Shown here piece by piece: positions 8,395-17,488 of a stretch of DNA of 64,000 nt (its first letter is position 1; every line of letters begins with the position of its first letter). The translations under genes were made by a program, and so were the position numbers. The stretch covers positions 2,232,001 through 2,296,000 of the forward strand of contig NZ_CP095072.1 of the NCBI RefSeq assembly GCF_022919115.1. The letters run 5' to 3'. This DNA comes from Gracilibacillus caseinilyticus. Lineage in GTDB: Bacteria > Bacillota > Bacilli > Bacillales > Amphibacillaceae. The notes under the pieces are model-generated. The model made no database searches. It was not told the origin of the DNA and saw nothing but the letters and a program-made list of their open reading frames with translations.

Positions 8395-9046
8395 GTTAAT
8401 GGAATTCTGGCCAAGAATTTTGGACGCTACACTGCAAACACTGCAAATGGTAGGATTCTCCCTGGCGTTTTCTCTAATTTTAGGACTGCCACTGGGGATT
8501 ATTCTAGTCATCACAAGACCAGGTAATTTGTATGGAAATAAGCCATTTTTTAATGTGTTGAATGGCGTTATTAATTTCTTACGATCGATTCCTTTTATTA
8601 TTTTGCTCGTTGCCATTATACCTTTTACTAGATTGCTCATTGGAACTACGATTGGGACAGCAGCAGCGATTGTCCCATTAGTCGTATTTGCAGCGCCATA
8701 TATTGCGAGATTGGTAGAAAGCAGTTTGCTGGAAGTATCACCTGGTGTGATTGAAGCAGCAGAGGCGATGGGGGCGAAGCCTTGGCAAATTATTTTTCGA
8801 GTTATGGTTCCGGAGGCATTCAGTTCGTTGATCTTGAACATTACGATTGCGACGATTGGGATCGTTGGTGCGTCTGCCATGGCTGGCTTTGTCGGCGGTG
8901 GTGGACTGGGTGATTTGGCGATTGCTTATGGTTACCAGCGTTTTGAAACAGATATAATGATTGTGACGGTTTTACTGCTTGTATTAATTGTACAGCTGAT
9001 CCAATCACTAGGAAATACATTATCCAAAACATCACGAAGAAGGTAG
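8384..9046 (+). CDS. metI: Methionine ABC transporter permease (MetI/MetP)
   Basis: The membrane subunit of the methionine importer. It has 220 residues with about five hydrophobic helices, the normal size for MetI-type permeases. The cytoplasmic coupling loop ...VIEAAEAMGAKPWQIIFRVMVPEA (about 124-147) is the EAA motif that contacts MetN. The start ATG lies inside the end of metN, and GTGGAGGAGG (8367-8376) serves as ribosome site, so the two are translationally coupled. In B. subtilis the equivalent gene is called metP. Confidence 0.94.
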   Translation: MDVKLMEFWPRILDATLQTLQMVGFSLAFSLILGLPLGIILVITRPGNLYGNKPFFNVLNGVINFLRSIPFIILLVAIIPFTRLLIGTTIGTAAAIVPLVVFAAPYIARLVESSLLEVSPGVIEAAEAMGAKPWQIIFRVMVPEAFSSLILNITIATIGIVGASAMAGFVGGGGLGDLAIAYGYQRFETDIMIVTVLLLVLIVQLIQSLGNTLSKTSRRR

Positions 9047-9055
9047 GTTTTTTCA

Positions 9056-9907
9056 TTGAAAAAGAGATGGTTGATCTTATTTATTTTCATTTTATCGATT
9101 GCAGGAATTTTGGCAGGCTGTGGCAATGACGACACAACGAATGCTGGGGACGATGGTAGTGAAGAAGTTACATTAAAAATCGGCTTGAATGGTTCGGGTG
9201 TTCCGATCTGGGAATTTGTCAAAGAGAAAGCTGCAGAAGAAGGCATTAACCTGGAGCTTGTAGAATTCTCAGACTATGTTCGACCAAATATGGCTTTAGC
9301 GGATGGCGATATTGATTTAAATGCATTTCAGACGGTATCATATTTTGATTCCTTTATTGAAGAAAGAAATCTTGATTTAGCACCGATTGCAACGACATTA
9401 ATTGCACCAATGGGCTTTTATTCTGAGAAAATTAAAGATATTAGTGATGTTCCTGATGGCGCCAAAATTGCACTGCCACAGGAAGCGACCAATATGGGAC
9501 GAGCACTACTGTTAGCAGAGAAAGCGGGTTTAATTACATTAGAAGAAGGCTTTGACGGAAATGGCGATCTTTCATCTATCGTTGAAAATCCAAAAAATAT
9601 CGAATTTGTACCAATGGTTGCGGCTCAAACACCACGTGTATTACCGGATGTTACGGCATCCATCATCAATAACGGGGTAGCAGTAGAAGCAGGCTTTGTG
9701 CCAGTAGAAGATGCCATTTTTATTGAGGATGATACAGCGACACCTTACATCAACATCATCGCCGCTCGAGCAGATGAGGTAGACAAAGAAGTCTTTCAAA
9801 AATTAGTGGAGATTTATCAAACAGAAGAAGTGGCAGCGCATATTAAAGAGGTATTTAATGATTCATTAATTCCTACATTTGTGCCGTTGGATCAAATTGG
9901 ATGGTAA
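9056..9907 (+). CDS. metQ: Methionine-binding lipoprotein MetQ
   Basis: The extracytoplasmic substrate-binding lipoprotein of the importer, 283 residues. A signal peptide runs to the lipobox LAGC, with the lipidated C22. The NlpA/MetQ family pattern is clear: GLNGSGVPIWEFVKEKAAEEGI, the ADGDIDLNAFQTVSYFDSF segment, and ALPQEATNMGRALLLAEKAG. The start is a TTG (9056) preceded by AGGTAGG, ten bases after the permease stop. A terminator and a repeat copy follow, before the M20 gene. Confidence 0.94.
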   Translation: MKKRWLILFIFILSIAGILAGCGNDDTTNAGDDGSEEVTLKIGLNGSGVPIWEFVKEKAAEEGINLELVEFSDYVRPNMALADGDIDLNAFQTVSYFDSFIEERNLDLAPIATTLIAPMGFYSEKIKDISDVPDGAKIALPQEATNMGRALLLAEKAGLITLEEGFDGNGDLSSIVENPKNIEFVPMVAAQTPRVLPDVTASIINNGVAVEAGFVPVEDAIFIEDDTATPYINIIAARADEVDKEVFQKLVEIYQTEEVAAHIKEVFNDSLIPTFVPLDQIGW

Positions 9908-9911
9908 GGAG

Positions 9912-9943
9912 CGAGGGGATGATAGTTGTCCCCTTCTTTTTTT
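9912..9943 (+). terminator. Terminator after metQ
   Basis: AGGGGA pairs with TCCCCT, followed by TCTTTTTTT. It separates metNIQ from the amidohydrolase, so the latter is read by read-through or from its own promoter. Confidence 0.7.
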
Positions 9944-10066
9944 ACACGTTAAGAAAGCATAAAATTTTAGCAATGAAGCAGCCGGGCGTAGTGAAATTTT
10001 AGCATCTGCCAAGAATAAGAAAAAATCGGTACACGCTAATGACGAGGTGAGTGCCGATTTTTTCTA
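9944..10066 (+). repeat. 123-bp interspersed element, copy B
   Basis: Starts ACACGTTAAGAAAGCATAAA and ends with the hairpin AAAATCGGTACACGC / GTGCCGATTTT plus TTCTAA. It lies between metQ and the M20 amidohydrolase, 29 nt before the chosen start codon. The ORF start at 10051 falls inside this element and is not used. Confidence 0.85.
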
Positions 10067-10095
10067 ACACGCTAAGAAAGAATGGAGGAACCATC

Positions 10096-11262
10096 GTGTT
10101 GGAACAGTTAATAATAGAAGAAATTGAAAAAAATAAATTGACTTATCTCGATATCAGTCACCAGATTCATGCCAATCCTGAGCTTGGTAATGAGGAGTTC
10201 TTCGCATCAGAGCTATTGCGAAATCGCCTGAGTGAACAAGGTTTTGCAGTACAGGTTGGTATTCCGGAGCATGAGACAGCGTTTATTGCACGGTTTGCTT
10301 CGGATAAGCCAGGTCCGAAAATCGGTTTTTTGGCAGAATATGATGCGTTAAAAGGCTTGGGACATGCCTGTGGTCACAACATTATCGGGACACTTAGCGT
10401 AGCGGCTGCGATTGCGTTAAGTAAAGTGTTGGATCAAATTGGTGGAGAAGTCGTGGTCTTCGGTACACCGGCAGAAGAGGGCGGACCAAATGGCAGTGCG
10501 AAGGGAACATTTGTCAGACATGGGCTGGTACAGGATATGGATGCGTGTATGATGATTCATCCATACGACAAAACGGCGGGTACCGCGCCAACATTAGCAG
10601 TGGATCCGATCGATTATGAATTCTTCGGTCGTCCTGCCCACGCAGCAGCGAAGCCGGAAGATGGGATCAACGCATTAGATGGAGTCATTCAGCTCTATAA
10701 TGGCATAAACGCATTGCGTCAGCATGTCACTGATGATGTCCGCATTCATGGCATCATCCTGGACGGTGGTGATGCGGCCAATATCGTTCCGGAATATGCA
10801 AGAGCGAGATTCTTTGTTCGTGCGAGTACGCGAAAAGCCTGTGATGAAGTGACGGCAAAAGTTAATAAGATCGCGGAAGGCGCGGCGCTTGCAACGGGGG
10901 CTGAGGTAAACTATGCTCGCATTCAAAATGGTGTCGATGATTTTAATATCAATTCAGCCTTTGATACTGTGTTTAGGGAACGCATTGTTGAACTGGGCGA
11001 GGACTATCATGAAAGATCAGAAGGCATCGGATCGAGTGATGCTGGAAATATCAGCCAAGTTGTGCCAACGATTCATCCTTTTATCAAGATAGGAGAAAGT
11101 GGAACGTCTCCCCATACGGACGCTTTTCGCGAGGCGGCTGTTTCGGAACAAGGGGATCAGGCGTTGATTACTGGTGCGAAGGCGCTGGCGTTGACTGGAC
11201 TCGATTTGATCACGAAACCTGCGTTGTTAGCGAGAATAAAAGAGGAATTTTGTAGAGGTTGA
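10096..11262 (+). CDS. M20 family amidohydrolase (N-acyl amino acid hydrolase type)
   Basis: A metal-dependent hydrolase of the M20 peptidase/aminoacylase group (AbgB/HipO/IAA-amino-acid hydrolase branch), 388 residues. Visible motifs: the ISHQIHANPELGNEEFF start, the metal-site motif GHACGHN, the catalytic glutamates in FGTPAEEGGP, the GRPAHAAAKPEDGINALDG lid region, and the C-terminal His in SPHTDAF. The start is GTG 10096, with GGAGG at 10084-10088. An S-box-controlled methionine importer upstream suggests it releases methionine or cysteine from N-acyl or dipeptide forms, but a terminator intervenes, so the functional link is inferred. Confidence 0.88.
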   Translation: MLEQLIIEEIEKNKLTYLDISHQIHANPELGNEEFFASELLRNRLSEQGFAVQVGIPEHETAFIARFASDKPGPKIGFLAEYDALKGLGHACGHNIIGTLSVAAAIALSKVLDQIGGEVVVFGTPAEEGGPNGSAKGTFVRHGLVQDMDACMMIHPYDKTAGTAPTLAVDPIDYEFFGRPAHAAAKPEDGINALDGVIQLYNGINALRQHVTDDVRIHGIILDGGDAANIVPEYARARFFVRASTRKACDEVTAKVNKIAEGAALATGAEVNYARIQNGVDDFNINSAFDTVFRERIVELGEDYHERSEGIGSSDAGNISQVVPTIHPFIKIGESGTSPHTDAFREAAVSEQGDQALITGAKALALTGLDLITKPALLARIKEEFCRG

Positions 11263-11357
11263 GACATACCAGCAAAAGTTTGACAAGCGTTCCTGAGTAA
11301 AAAAATGTCTGAAGTGGGGAGCGGCATATCTTTGAATATTGCCGTGAATGGTTTGTA

Positions 11358-11397
11358 AGCTGCTAAGAAATGAAGAGGTACTTCTCAGCAGTTTTGA
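11358..11397 (+). terminator. Terminator after amidohydrolase
   Basis: CTGCTAAGAA (11360-11369) pairs with TTCTCAGCAG (11382-11391), with one mismatch, then TTTTG. I see nothing else convincing between here and 11630, apart from a single short match (11303-11315) to the 52-bp repeat at 20.7 kb. Confidence 0.6.
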
Positions 11398-11631
11398 TAC
11401 CGTGTAAAGAAAAGCCGAACTAACAAGAAGAAAAAAGGAAAGATTCGAGTTAAATTCACTTTTACTATGAGCAAGTAAGGATATATTTCGAATGAAATCA
11501 GAGAGAAAAGCAGGTGTTGGATGTAAAGAAAAAAGAGATATATTTCAATTGATATTGCCTATATCGAATAAGCAAAAAGCAGTACCCTCTACTCGAGATT
11601 GATTTAAAAAATGTATGCTAAACATAAGAAA

Positions 11632-11657
11632 AGAGATAGAGTCAGTGCTCTATCTCT
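11632..11657 (-). terminator. Terminator of codBA operon
   Basis: AGAGATAGAG (11632-11641) and CTCTATCTCT (11648-11657) form a perfect 10-bp stem overlapping the codA stop codon. The minus strand continues TTTTCTTATG. Confidence 0.75.
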
Positions 11658-12909
11658 CGAAATCTATATCTTCTTTATGGTTACCCATCCATATGGCTGT
11701 TTCTTTTGGTTTGGTTTCCATGATTTGTTTTCCGTTGCGATAAGATGCAACAACTTCTGCTTGTTTGCGGATAGCGTCATAGACATTGGTTGCATTTAAA
11801 ATAATAAAGCTAGCTGGTTTTCCAACTTGGAGTCCATATCTGTTTGAAATATCCATTGTAACAGCACTATTTTCCGTTATAAAGTTGAAAGAATCCATGA
11901 TTTGGCGATAGCCCATCAAGTGGGTTGCATGTATGCCCATGTGTAATACTTGCAGCATGCTGCCGGTACCTAGTGGATACCACGGGTCAAAAATATCATC
12001 GTGACCAAAGCTGACATTGAGGCCTGCTTCTGTTAATTCTTTCACTCTGGTGATTCCGCGACGCTTCGGATAATCGTCGAAACGTCCTTGTAAATGAATG
12101 TTTACAAGGGGATTAGCAATAAAATTAATGTTGGACATGCTCAAGATTTTCATTAACTTCGAAACATAAGCACTGTTATACGAATGCATGGCAGTGGTAT
12201 GACTAGCGGTAACTTTACTTCCGAGTCCGCGTTTATATGCCTCTGCTGCCACTACTTCGACAAAACGTGATTGCTCGTCATCGATTTCATCGCAGTGAAT
12301 ATCGATTAAGCGGTCATATTTCTCTGCCAAGTCGAACGCTATCTTCATCGATTCTACACCATACTCACGGGTGAATTCGAAGTGTGGGATACCGCCGACC
12401 ACATCTGCCCCCATTTTTAGAGCCTCCTCAACCAGTTCACGACCGTTCGGGTATGATAAGTAACCTTCTTGTGGAAAAGCAACGAGCTGGAGGTCCACGT
12501 ATTCCTTCATTTCTTCTTTAACTTCAAGTAAAGCTTTCATTGCCGTTAACGATGGGTCACATACATCTACATGACTACGAACGTGTTGGATTCCTTGTGC
12601 GATTTGCCACTTAAGTGCTTTGGTTGCACGTGTTTTAACATCTTCTACTGTCAGTGATTTTTTGCGTTCTGCCCAAGTGGCAATGCCTTCGAACAACGTT
12701 CCGCTTTCGTTCCATTTTGGTTCGCCGGCCGTTAAAGTGGTATCCAAGTGTACGTGTGGTTCGATGAATGGTGCACTGACTAATTTTCCATTAATGTCGA
12801 GTGCGTCTTCAACCTCTTTTGCTGGTTCAATTTTTGTGAATTTCCCGTTTTCGATATGAATATTCCATAATCCTTCCTGACTAGGTAAGGATGCGTTTTG
12901 AATAATCAA
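11650..12909 (-). CDS. codA: Cytosine deaminase-like amidohydrolase
   Basis: Deaminates cytosine to uracil and ammonia, feeding pyrimidine salvage. A metal-dependent amidohydrolase of 419 residues. Metal-site motifs match Cod[11 protein letters not shown] (the HxH), IDIHCDEID (third His), [12 protein letters not shown], and [15 protein letters not shown], which holds the metal-binding Asp. The open frame extends upstream, but the family start ([10 protein letters not shown]) fits TTG 12909. AGAGAGGTG overlaps the permease stop codon as its ribosome site, just two bases after the permease TAA. It is co-transcribed with the permease under the PyrR attenuator. Related isocytosine or creatinine deaminases are less likely alternatives. 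Confidence 0.9.
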   Translation of the reverse strand: MIIQNASLPSQEGLWNIHIENGKFTKIEPAKEVEDALDINGKLVSAPFIEPHVHLDTTLTAGEPKWNESGTLFEGIATWAERKKSLTVEDVKTRATKALKWQIAQGIQHVRSHVDVCDPSLTAMKALLEVKEEMKEYVDLQLVAFPQEGYLSYPNGRELVEEALKMGADVVGGIPHFEFTREYGVESMKIAFDLAEKYDRLIDIHCDEIDDEQSRFVEVVAAEAYKRGLGSKVTASHTTAMHSYNSAYVSKLMKILSMSNINFIANPLVNIHLQGRFDDYPKRRGITRVKELTEAGLNVSFGHDDIFDPWYPLGTGSMLQVLHMGIHATHLMGYRQIMDSFNFITENSAVTMDISNRYGLQVGKPASFIILNATNVYDAIRKQAEVVASYRNGKQIMETKPKETAIWMGNHKEDIDFER

Positions 12910-12911
12910 AT

Positions 12912-14165
12912 TTACACCTCTCTTCGTTGTTCTGCGATTGGTTCTGCTTGCAGTTTTTTGTCTAATAGTAACGTCCATCCTACATATATCACAACTGATC
13001 CAATAATGCCATTCAAAGGTGGAATACCAGGTAAAAATTGTGCCGCAGCAAATCCTGCTACCCACGCAATGATAGCTGGCCAACGAACGGCTTTGAATGA
13101 CATTTCCTCAAATGTTGGGTAGCGTCCTTTTTGTAATAGAAAGAAGTCTGCTAATAATATCGCGCCGATTGGTGGTAAGGCAGCACCTAGTAATGTTAAC
13201 CAGCCAACGAAATTGTTGTACAGCCACATCGCTAGTACTGTTCCGATTAATCCATTGAAGATGACGAGCTTGCTTTTTTTTATCTTAGTAATGTTGGAAA
13301 AACCTAAACCGGATGCGTATAGAGAATTATCATTCGTTGTCCAGATATTCAAGCCTAACACAATGATAGCTGGAATAATTAAACCTTGCACGAACATTAC
13401 TTCTGAAATATCAGCGAGTCCGGTAGAAATAGATCCTACTGCCCCAAATAAGAACATGAAGGAATTGCCGATAAAAAAAGCAATTAATGTTGTGACGACG
13501 GCCGATTTTCTTGTTTTGGCAAATCGGGCAAAGTCAGGTGTTAACGTACCACCACTTGCGAAGGAGCCGACACAAATAGTTAAGGCTGCTGCTAATCCCA
13601 GGCTGCTTTCTGGCTCATAAGCAAATAAGTCATGTAAACCGCCCATGTCATCGATAGCAATACCGACAGAAATACTTCCCAAAATGGCGATCGCGGGTAC
13701 AGCAACAAAACTTAAAATCGCCAGTGCCTTCATTCCGAAGAATGCGGAGAATGTCATAACAATACCTGAAATAATGATCAATGTCAGCATGTCTATTCCA
13801 GTCGCTTTGTTGACTGGAACTGCGAACATGGCAAGACCAACTCCAAACCATCCTACCTGTGTTCCGCCTAGTAAAAAGGAAACAAGGTAGGACCCTTTTT
13901 CTCCGAAGGCATAACGTGCCAATAGGTGTGTGGACAAGCCTGTTTTTGCAGCAATGTAGGCAAGACCACCAGTATATAATCCAAGAATTAAATTCCCTAA
14001 TAAGACCATCCAAATAAATTGCTGCATGGATAGACCGAGCCCTAATTCGCCACCTGACAACATACTTGCAGAGAAAAAGGTAAAGCCTAGCATAACGACG
14101 AACATTTTCCAAAAACCGTTTCGATGTGATGCTGGTACTGCTTGTAATGAAAATTCTTTATCCAT
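12912..14165 (-). CDS. codB: Cytosine permease (NCS1 family)
   Basis: Imports cytosine across the membrane. The 417-residue protein has about 12 hydrophobic helices. The NCS1/CodB pattern is seen in the N-terminal [44 protein letters not shown] and [16 protein letters not shown], the latter typical of CodB. The start ATG is preceded by TTGGAGGGGG on the minus strand. It is first in the operon with codA, behind a PyrR-type attenuator, so transport and deamination should both fall when UMP is plentiful. Confidence 0.92.
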   Translation of the reverse strand: MDKEFSLQAVPASHRNGFWKMFVVMLGFTFFSASMLSGGELGLGLSMQQFIWMVLLGNLILGLYTGGLAYIAAKTGLSTHLLARYAFGEKGSYLVSFLLGGTQVGWFGVGLAMFAVPVNKATGIDMLTLIIISGIVMTFSAFFGMKALAILSFVAVPAIAILGSISVGIAIDDMGGLHDLFAYEPESSLGLAAALTICVGSFASGGTLTPDFARFAKTRKSAVVTTLIAFFIGNSFMFLFGAVGSISTGLADISEVMFVQGLIIPAIIVLGLNIWTTNDNSLYASGLGFSNITKIKKSKLVIFNGLIGTVLAMWLYNNFVGWLTLLGAALPPIGAILLADFFLLQKGRYPTFEEMSFKAVRWPAIIAWVAGFAAAQFLPGIPPLNGIIGSVVIYVGWTLLLDKKLQAEPIAEQRREV

Positions 14166-14203
14166 GTAAATTCCCCCTCCAATTTACTGGTACCCTTTTT
14201 GTA

Positions 14204-14239
14204 AACAAAAAAAGTTTCTTGTCAGGTAGACAAGAAACT
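14204..14239 (-). terminator. Attenuator terminator in codBA leader
   Basis: AGTTTCTTGTC (14213-14223) and GACAAGAAACT (14229-14239) make a perfect 11-bp stem, followed on the minus strand by a run of seven T. It lies between the PyrR-binding element and codB. Confidence 0.88.
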
Positions 14240-14293
14240 CTTCGCACAAAAAGTCCACATTGCGCAGAAAGCAATGTTAACGTGTGAACCGCC

Positions 14294-14327
14294 GTCCTTG
14301 TCAGCCTCACTGGACTGATTTAAAGGT
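14294..14327 (-). promoter_or_regulatory. PyrR-binding anti-antiterminator RNA element
   Basis: The minus strand reads AGTCCAGTGAGGCT (14316 to 14303), an exact fit to the PyrR RNA-binding loop consensus ARUCCNGNGAGGYU, held in a hairpin closed by CCTT and AAGG. In Bacillus pyr leaders, UMP-bound PyrR stabilises this hairpin and so lets the downstream terminator form. Here the terminator is at 14204-14239 and the controlled genes are codBA. Confidence 0.88.
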
Positions 14328-14347
14328 ACCAATATGTTATTGAACGT

Positions 14348-14376
14348 ATTATCTCAATTTCGACAAGAAAAGTCAA
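14348..14376 (-). promoter_or_regulatory. Promoter of codBA
   Basis: On the minus strand, TTGACT (14376-14371), a 17-bp spacer and GATAAT (14353-14348). Transcription would start just ahead of the PyrR element. Confidence 0.75.
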
Positions 14377-14490
14377 AAGCTTTTTCTTTTTGAAAGATTT
14401 CCTAACGAAGGTTCCTGTATTTTGAATATTAATCGTCAGATTATCTTACTACTCCTGTGTAATGCTTGTCTCGATATTGTAATATTTTAG

Positions 14491-14524
14491 TTGTTACAGA
14501 GAATAATTGGGTTATCTGTAACAA
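14491..14524 (+). promoter_or_regulatory. Inverted repeat upstream of oppA
   Basis: TTGTTACAGA (14491-14500) and its exact reverse complement TCTGTAACAA (14515-14524) are separated by 14 bp, about 35 bp before the oppA start. It is either an operator or a 5' UTR hairpin. No linked regulator gene is obvious. Confidence 0.5.
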
Positions 14525-14558
14525 ATCTAACAAAAGAGAAGTAGAAAGGGGAATACGA

Positions 14559-16262
14559 ATGGCGGGTAAGAAATGGTTATTATTGCTAATGTGTTTACTT
14601 ACATTGGGGGTATTGTTAGCGGCTTGTTCCGGAGATGCGGAGACGAGCTCGGATGATGGTGCAGATACAGAAGCACCGGCAGAATCAGAAGATACAGCTG
14701 AGACGGAAGAAACAGACAGTGCGGAAGGTGAAGAGACGCTGGCTGCTGACCAAACGTTTGATATTAATATAAAATCGGAACCACCTTCTTTGAATCCAGG
14801 TACTGCAACGGATTCGACATCAGCGGCAGTATTGGATCAGGTTTTTGAAGGGTTGACGCGAATCAATCAGGATGGTGAACCGGAAGAAGCGATGGCGGAA
14901 TCCTATGAAGTATCAGACGATTTAATGACATATACATTCCACATTCGTGATGATGCTGTCTGGTCTAATGGTGATCCGGTCACAGCTGAGAACTTCGAAT
15001 TTGCATGGAAATGGGTATTGAATCCGGATAATGCTGATACCGATTATGCGTACCAATTGTATGTGATCAAAGGTGCCCAGGCTGCCAAAGAAGAAGGCGG
15101 TTCACTAGATGATGTCGGTGTGACGGCTGTTGATGAGAAGACGTTAGAAGTTACCCTTGAGCAACCGACACCGTACTTCCTAGATTTAACCGCATTCTAT
15201 ACGTACTATCCTGTTAATCAGACTGTCGTTGAAGGCATGGATGACTGGGCGTTGGATGCTGGCGAAAATTACGTAACAAACGGTCCCTTTTTACTAGATT
15301 CATGGGCACATCAGGATCAAGTTGTCCTGAAGAAAAATCCTGACTATTGGGATGCAGAAACTGTGAAACTTGAAACGATTAATATGTATATGATTGATGA
15401 TGAAAATACGGCTCTGGAAATGTATAACGGTGGTGAACTGGATTGGGCAGGTTCTCCTACTGATTCACTTCCATTAGCATCGATCCCGGCTTTGAAAGAA
15501 GATGGTTCGCTAAACATCGCGCCATTGGCCGGTTTATATTACTATGCATTTAATACAGAAAAAGAACCATTTAATAACGTTAATATCCGTAAGGCTTTTG
15601 CGTTAGCGATCAACCGTGCGGGTATTGTCGAGAATATTACACAGAGTGAGCAACAGGCGGCGATGGCATTAGTACCTTCTTCGATTTGGGAAGAAAGTAA
15701 TGAAGGTTATTTTGACGACAATGATATCGAAACGGCGAAAGAATATTTAGAAACAGGTTTAGAAGAGATGGGATTAGAGGAATTGCCAGCAGTTGAGCTT
15801 TCTTATAACACAAGTGAAGCGCATGCAGCGATCGCGCAGGCGATTCAAGATATGTGGCGGGAAAATCTTGGTGTGGAAGTGACGCTTCGAAATGAAGAGT
15901 GGAATGTCTACCTTGACAGCATGGGCAGCGGTGATTTCCATGTCGGCCGTATGGGTTGGCTAGGCGACTTTAATGATGCGATTAACTTCCTGGAAATCTT
16001 CCGTGCAAAAGGTGGCAACAACTATACGAATTGGGAAGATCCTGAATATCAGGACTTGCTGGAGCAGTCCAGAACAGCGACAGATGAAGCAGAAAGAAAA
16101 GAAATTTTGCGTGAAGCAGAAGCGATCTTTATGGAAGACATGCCGATTGCGCCGATTTATTTCTACACAAGCGCTTGGTTAAACAAGGATTATGTTAGAG
16201 GTGTGGAAGTATCTGGATTAGGTGGCGTCCAGTTTAAGTGGGGTTATCTGACAGAAGAATAA
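14559..16262 (+). CDS. oppA: Oligopeptide ABC transporter substrate-binding lipoprotein
   Basis: The peptide receptor of an Opp-type importer (SBP_bac_5 family, cluster C), 567 residues. The signal peptide ends at lipobox LLAAC. An acidic, Asp/Glu/Thr/Ser-rich linker of about 50 residues follows, then the binding fold (QTFDINIKSEPPSLNPGTATDS..., TPYFLDLTAFYTYYPVNQ, DYWDAETVKLETINMYMI, FRAKGGNNYTNWEDPEYQ). The start is ATG 14559, behind GAAAGGGGAA. The open frame extends 31 codons further upstream without a ribosome site. A long acidic linker is common in haloalkaliphilic Bacillaceae. It is first in an operon with four further opp genes, but a strong hairpin, a terminator and a repeat separate it from oppB. 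Confidence 0.93.
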   Translation: MAGKKWLLLLMCLLTLGVLLAACSGDAETSSDDGADTEAPAESEDTAETEETDSAEGEETLAADQTFDINIKSEPPSLNPGTATDSTSAAVLDQVFEGLTRINQDGEPEEAMAESYEVSDDLMTYTFHIRDDAVWSNGDPVTAENFEFAWKWVLNPDNADTDYAYQLYVIKGAQAAKEEGGSLDDVGVTAVDEKTLEVTLEQPTPYFLDLTAFYTYYPVNQTVVEGMDDWALDAGENYVTNGPFLLDSWAHQDQVVLKKNPDYWDAETVKLETINMYMIDDENTALEMYNGGELDWAGSPTDSLPLASIPALKEDGSLNIAPLAGLYYYAFNTEKEPFNNVNIRKAFALAINRAGIVENITQSEQQAAMALVPSSIWEESNEGYFDDNDIETAKEYLETGLEEMGLEELPAVELSYNTSEAHAAIAQAIQDMWRENLGVEVTLRNEEWNVYLDSMGSGDFHVGRMGWLGDFNDAINFLEIFRAKGGNNYTNWEDPEYQDLLEQSRTATDEAERKEILREAEAIFMEDMPIAPIYFYTSAWLNKDYVRGVEVSGLGGVQFKWGYLTEE

Positions 16263-16277
16263 GCATCTATATTTTTT

Positions 16278-16316
16278 CAATAGAAGGTATATGGGAAAAC
16301 TGTATACCTTCTATTG
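16278..16316 (+). other. Perfect 14-bp stem hairpin after oppA
   Basis: CAATAGAAGGTATA (16278-16291) pairs perfectly with TATACCTTCTATTG (16303-16316). No T-run follows, so it suits an mRNA 3'-end stabiliser or processing site rather than a terminator. Confidence 0.7.
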
Positions 16317-16369
16317 ATTCATCTTAATGACAGATAAGACTCCTAAGATAGAAAGAGGTGATAGGGAAT

Positions 16370-16400
16370 TAGGAGTGATAGTCATTCACTTCTTTTTTTT
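16370..16400 (+). terminator. Terminator-like hairpin between oppA and oppB
   Basis: AGGAGTGA pairs with TCACTTCT (one G-U), followed by a run of T. It probably makes oppA mRNA more abundant than that of the downstream genes. Confidence 0.6.
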
Positions 16401-16523
16401 ACGGTAGGAAAGTATAAAATTTTAGCAATGAAGATGCACGAACCAGTGAAAATTTAGAATGTACCAAGTATAAGAAAAACTTCGGCACTCGCTAATAGAT
16501 GAGGCGAATGCCGAGTTGTTCTA
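16401..16523 (+). repeat. 123-bp interspersed element, copy C
   Basis: ACGGTAGGAAAGTATAAAAT start, and the hairpin CTTCGGCACTCGC / GCGAATGCCGAG with TTGTTCTAACG end. It is nearly identical to copy A. It lies between oppA and oppB, 29 nt before the oppB start codon. Confidence 0.88.
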
Positions 16524-16552
16524 ACGTAACCACGGTTTTTGGAGGTGTGAAG

Positions 16553-17488
16553 TTGATTACGTATATAGTAAAACGATTGGGATATATCATTCTATCTTTG
16601 TATTTCATTATTACGATTACCTTTTTTCTGATGCATGCTGCACCTGGTGGACCATTTGCGTCGGAACGGGCATTGACTCCTGCTATTGAGGAGCAGATGA
16701 ACGAAGCGTATGGGTTAAATGATCCGATATTGGTGCAATATTTCGATTATCTGGTCAATGCTTTTACTTTTGATTTCGGTCCTTCGTTTAAATATGTCGG
16801 TCAAGAGGTGAACGATATTATTATCAGAGGACTCCCTTATTCACTGGTTTTAGGGTTGGAATCGATGTTTATTGCCCTTGCTGTAGGTGTCCTGCTGGGT
16901 GTGATTGCGGCAGTGAAACATAATAAATTCGGTGATTATACGGCAATGGTGATTGCGGTATTAGGGATTTCGGTACCAAGCTTTATTATGGCAGCTGGTT
17001 TGCAGTATATTTTTTCGATTCAGATGCAAGTATTACCGATTGCCAGATTCACCTCTTTTGCCCATACGATCTTACCAGCAATCGCCCTTGCTTCCACACC
17101 GCTCGCGTTTATCGCGCGGTTGATGCGGTCCAGTATGCTTGACGTATTAAGTATGGATTATATTAAGACGGCGAAAGCGAAAGGGATTGGTCAGCGAGTA
17201 GTGACCTATCGACATGGGCTCCGGAATGCAATTCTTCCGGTAATTTCATATATTGGCCCCTTAATTGCATCGATTTTGACAGGAAGTTTTGTCATTGAAA
17301 AAATATTTGGCATTCCCGGGTTAGGGAACGAATTCGTCGTCAGTGTGACCAATCGGGATTATACCGTAATTATGGGCACGACAGTATTTTACAGTGTACT
17401 GTTACTCGTATCGATTTTAATAGTGGATCTGATCTACGGTTTCGTGGATCCGAGGATTAAGCTAGGCACTAAAGGAGGCAATGGCTAA
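16553..17488 (+). CDS. oppB: Oligopeptide ABC transporter permease OppB
   Basis: The first membrane subunit of the peptide importer, 311 residues with about six helices. Its N-terminus [20 protein letters not shown] and the APGGPF motif near residue 35 are typical of OppB/DppB. The EAA-like coupling loop is [24 protein letters not shown]. The start is TTG 16553, with GGAGGTG at 16541-16547; the longer frame starts inside the repeat. The stop overlaps the oppC ATG (TAATG), so the two are translationally coupled. Confidence 0.93.
   Translation: MITYIVKRLGYIILSLYFIITITFFLMHAAPGGPFASERALTPAIEEQMNEAYGLNDPILVQYFDYLVNAFTFDFGPSFKYVGQEVNDIIIRGLPYSLVLGLESMFIALAVGVLLGVIAAVKHNKFGDYTAMVIAVLGISVPSFIMAAGLQYIFSIQMQVLPIARFTSFAHTILPAIALASTPLAFIARLMRSSMLDVLSMDYIKTAKAKGIGQRVVTYRHGLRNAILPVISYIGPLIASILTGSFVIEKIFGIPGLGNEFVVSVTNRDYTVIMGTTVFYSVLLLVSILIVDLIYGFVDPRIKLGTKGGNG

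Noticed and set aside
12910..13083. N-terminal extension of the cytosine deaminase frame
   Set aside because: It overlaps the coding region of the permease in another frame; family start and ribosome site support TTG 12909.
14466..14558. 31-codon N-terminal extension of the oppA frame
   Set aside because: No ribosome site; it runs through the inverted repeat, and the signal peptide begins at the ATG at 14559.
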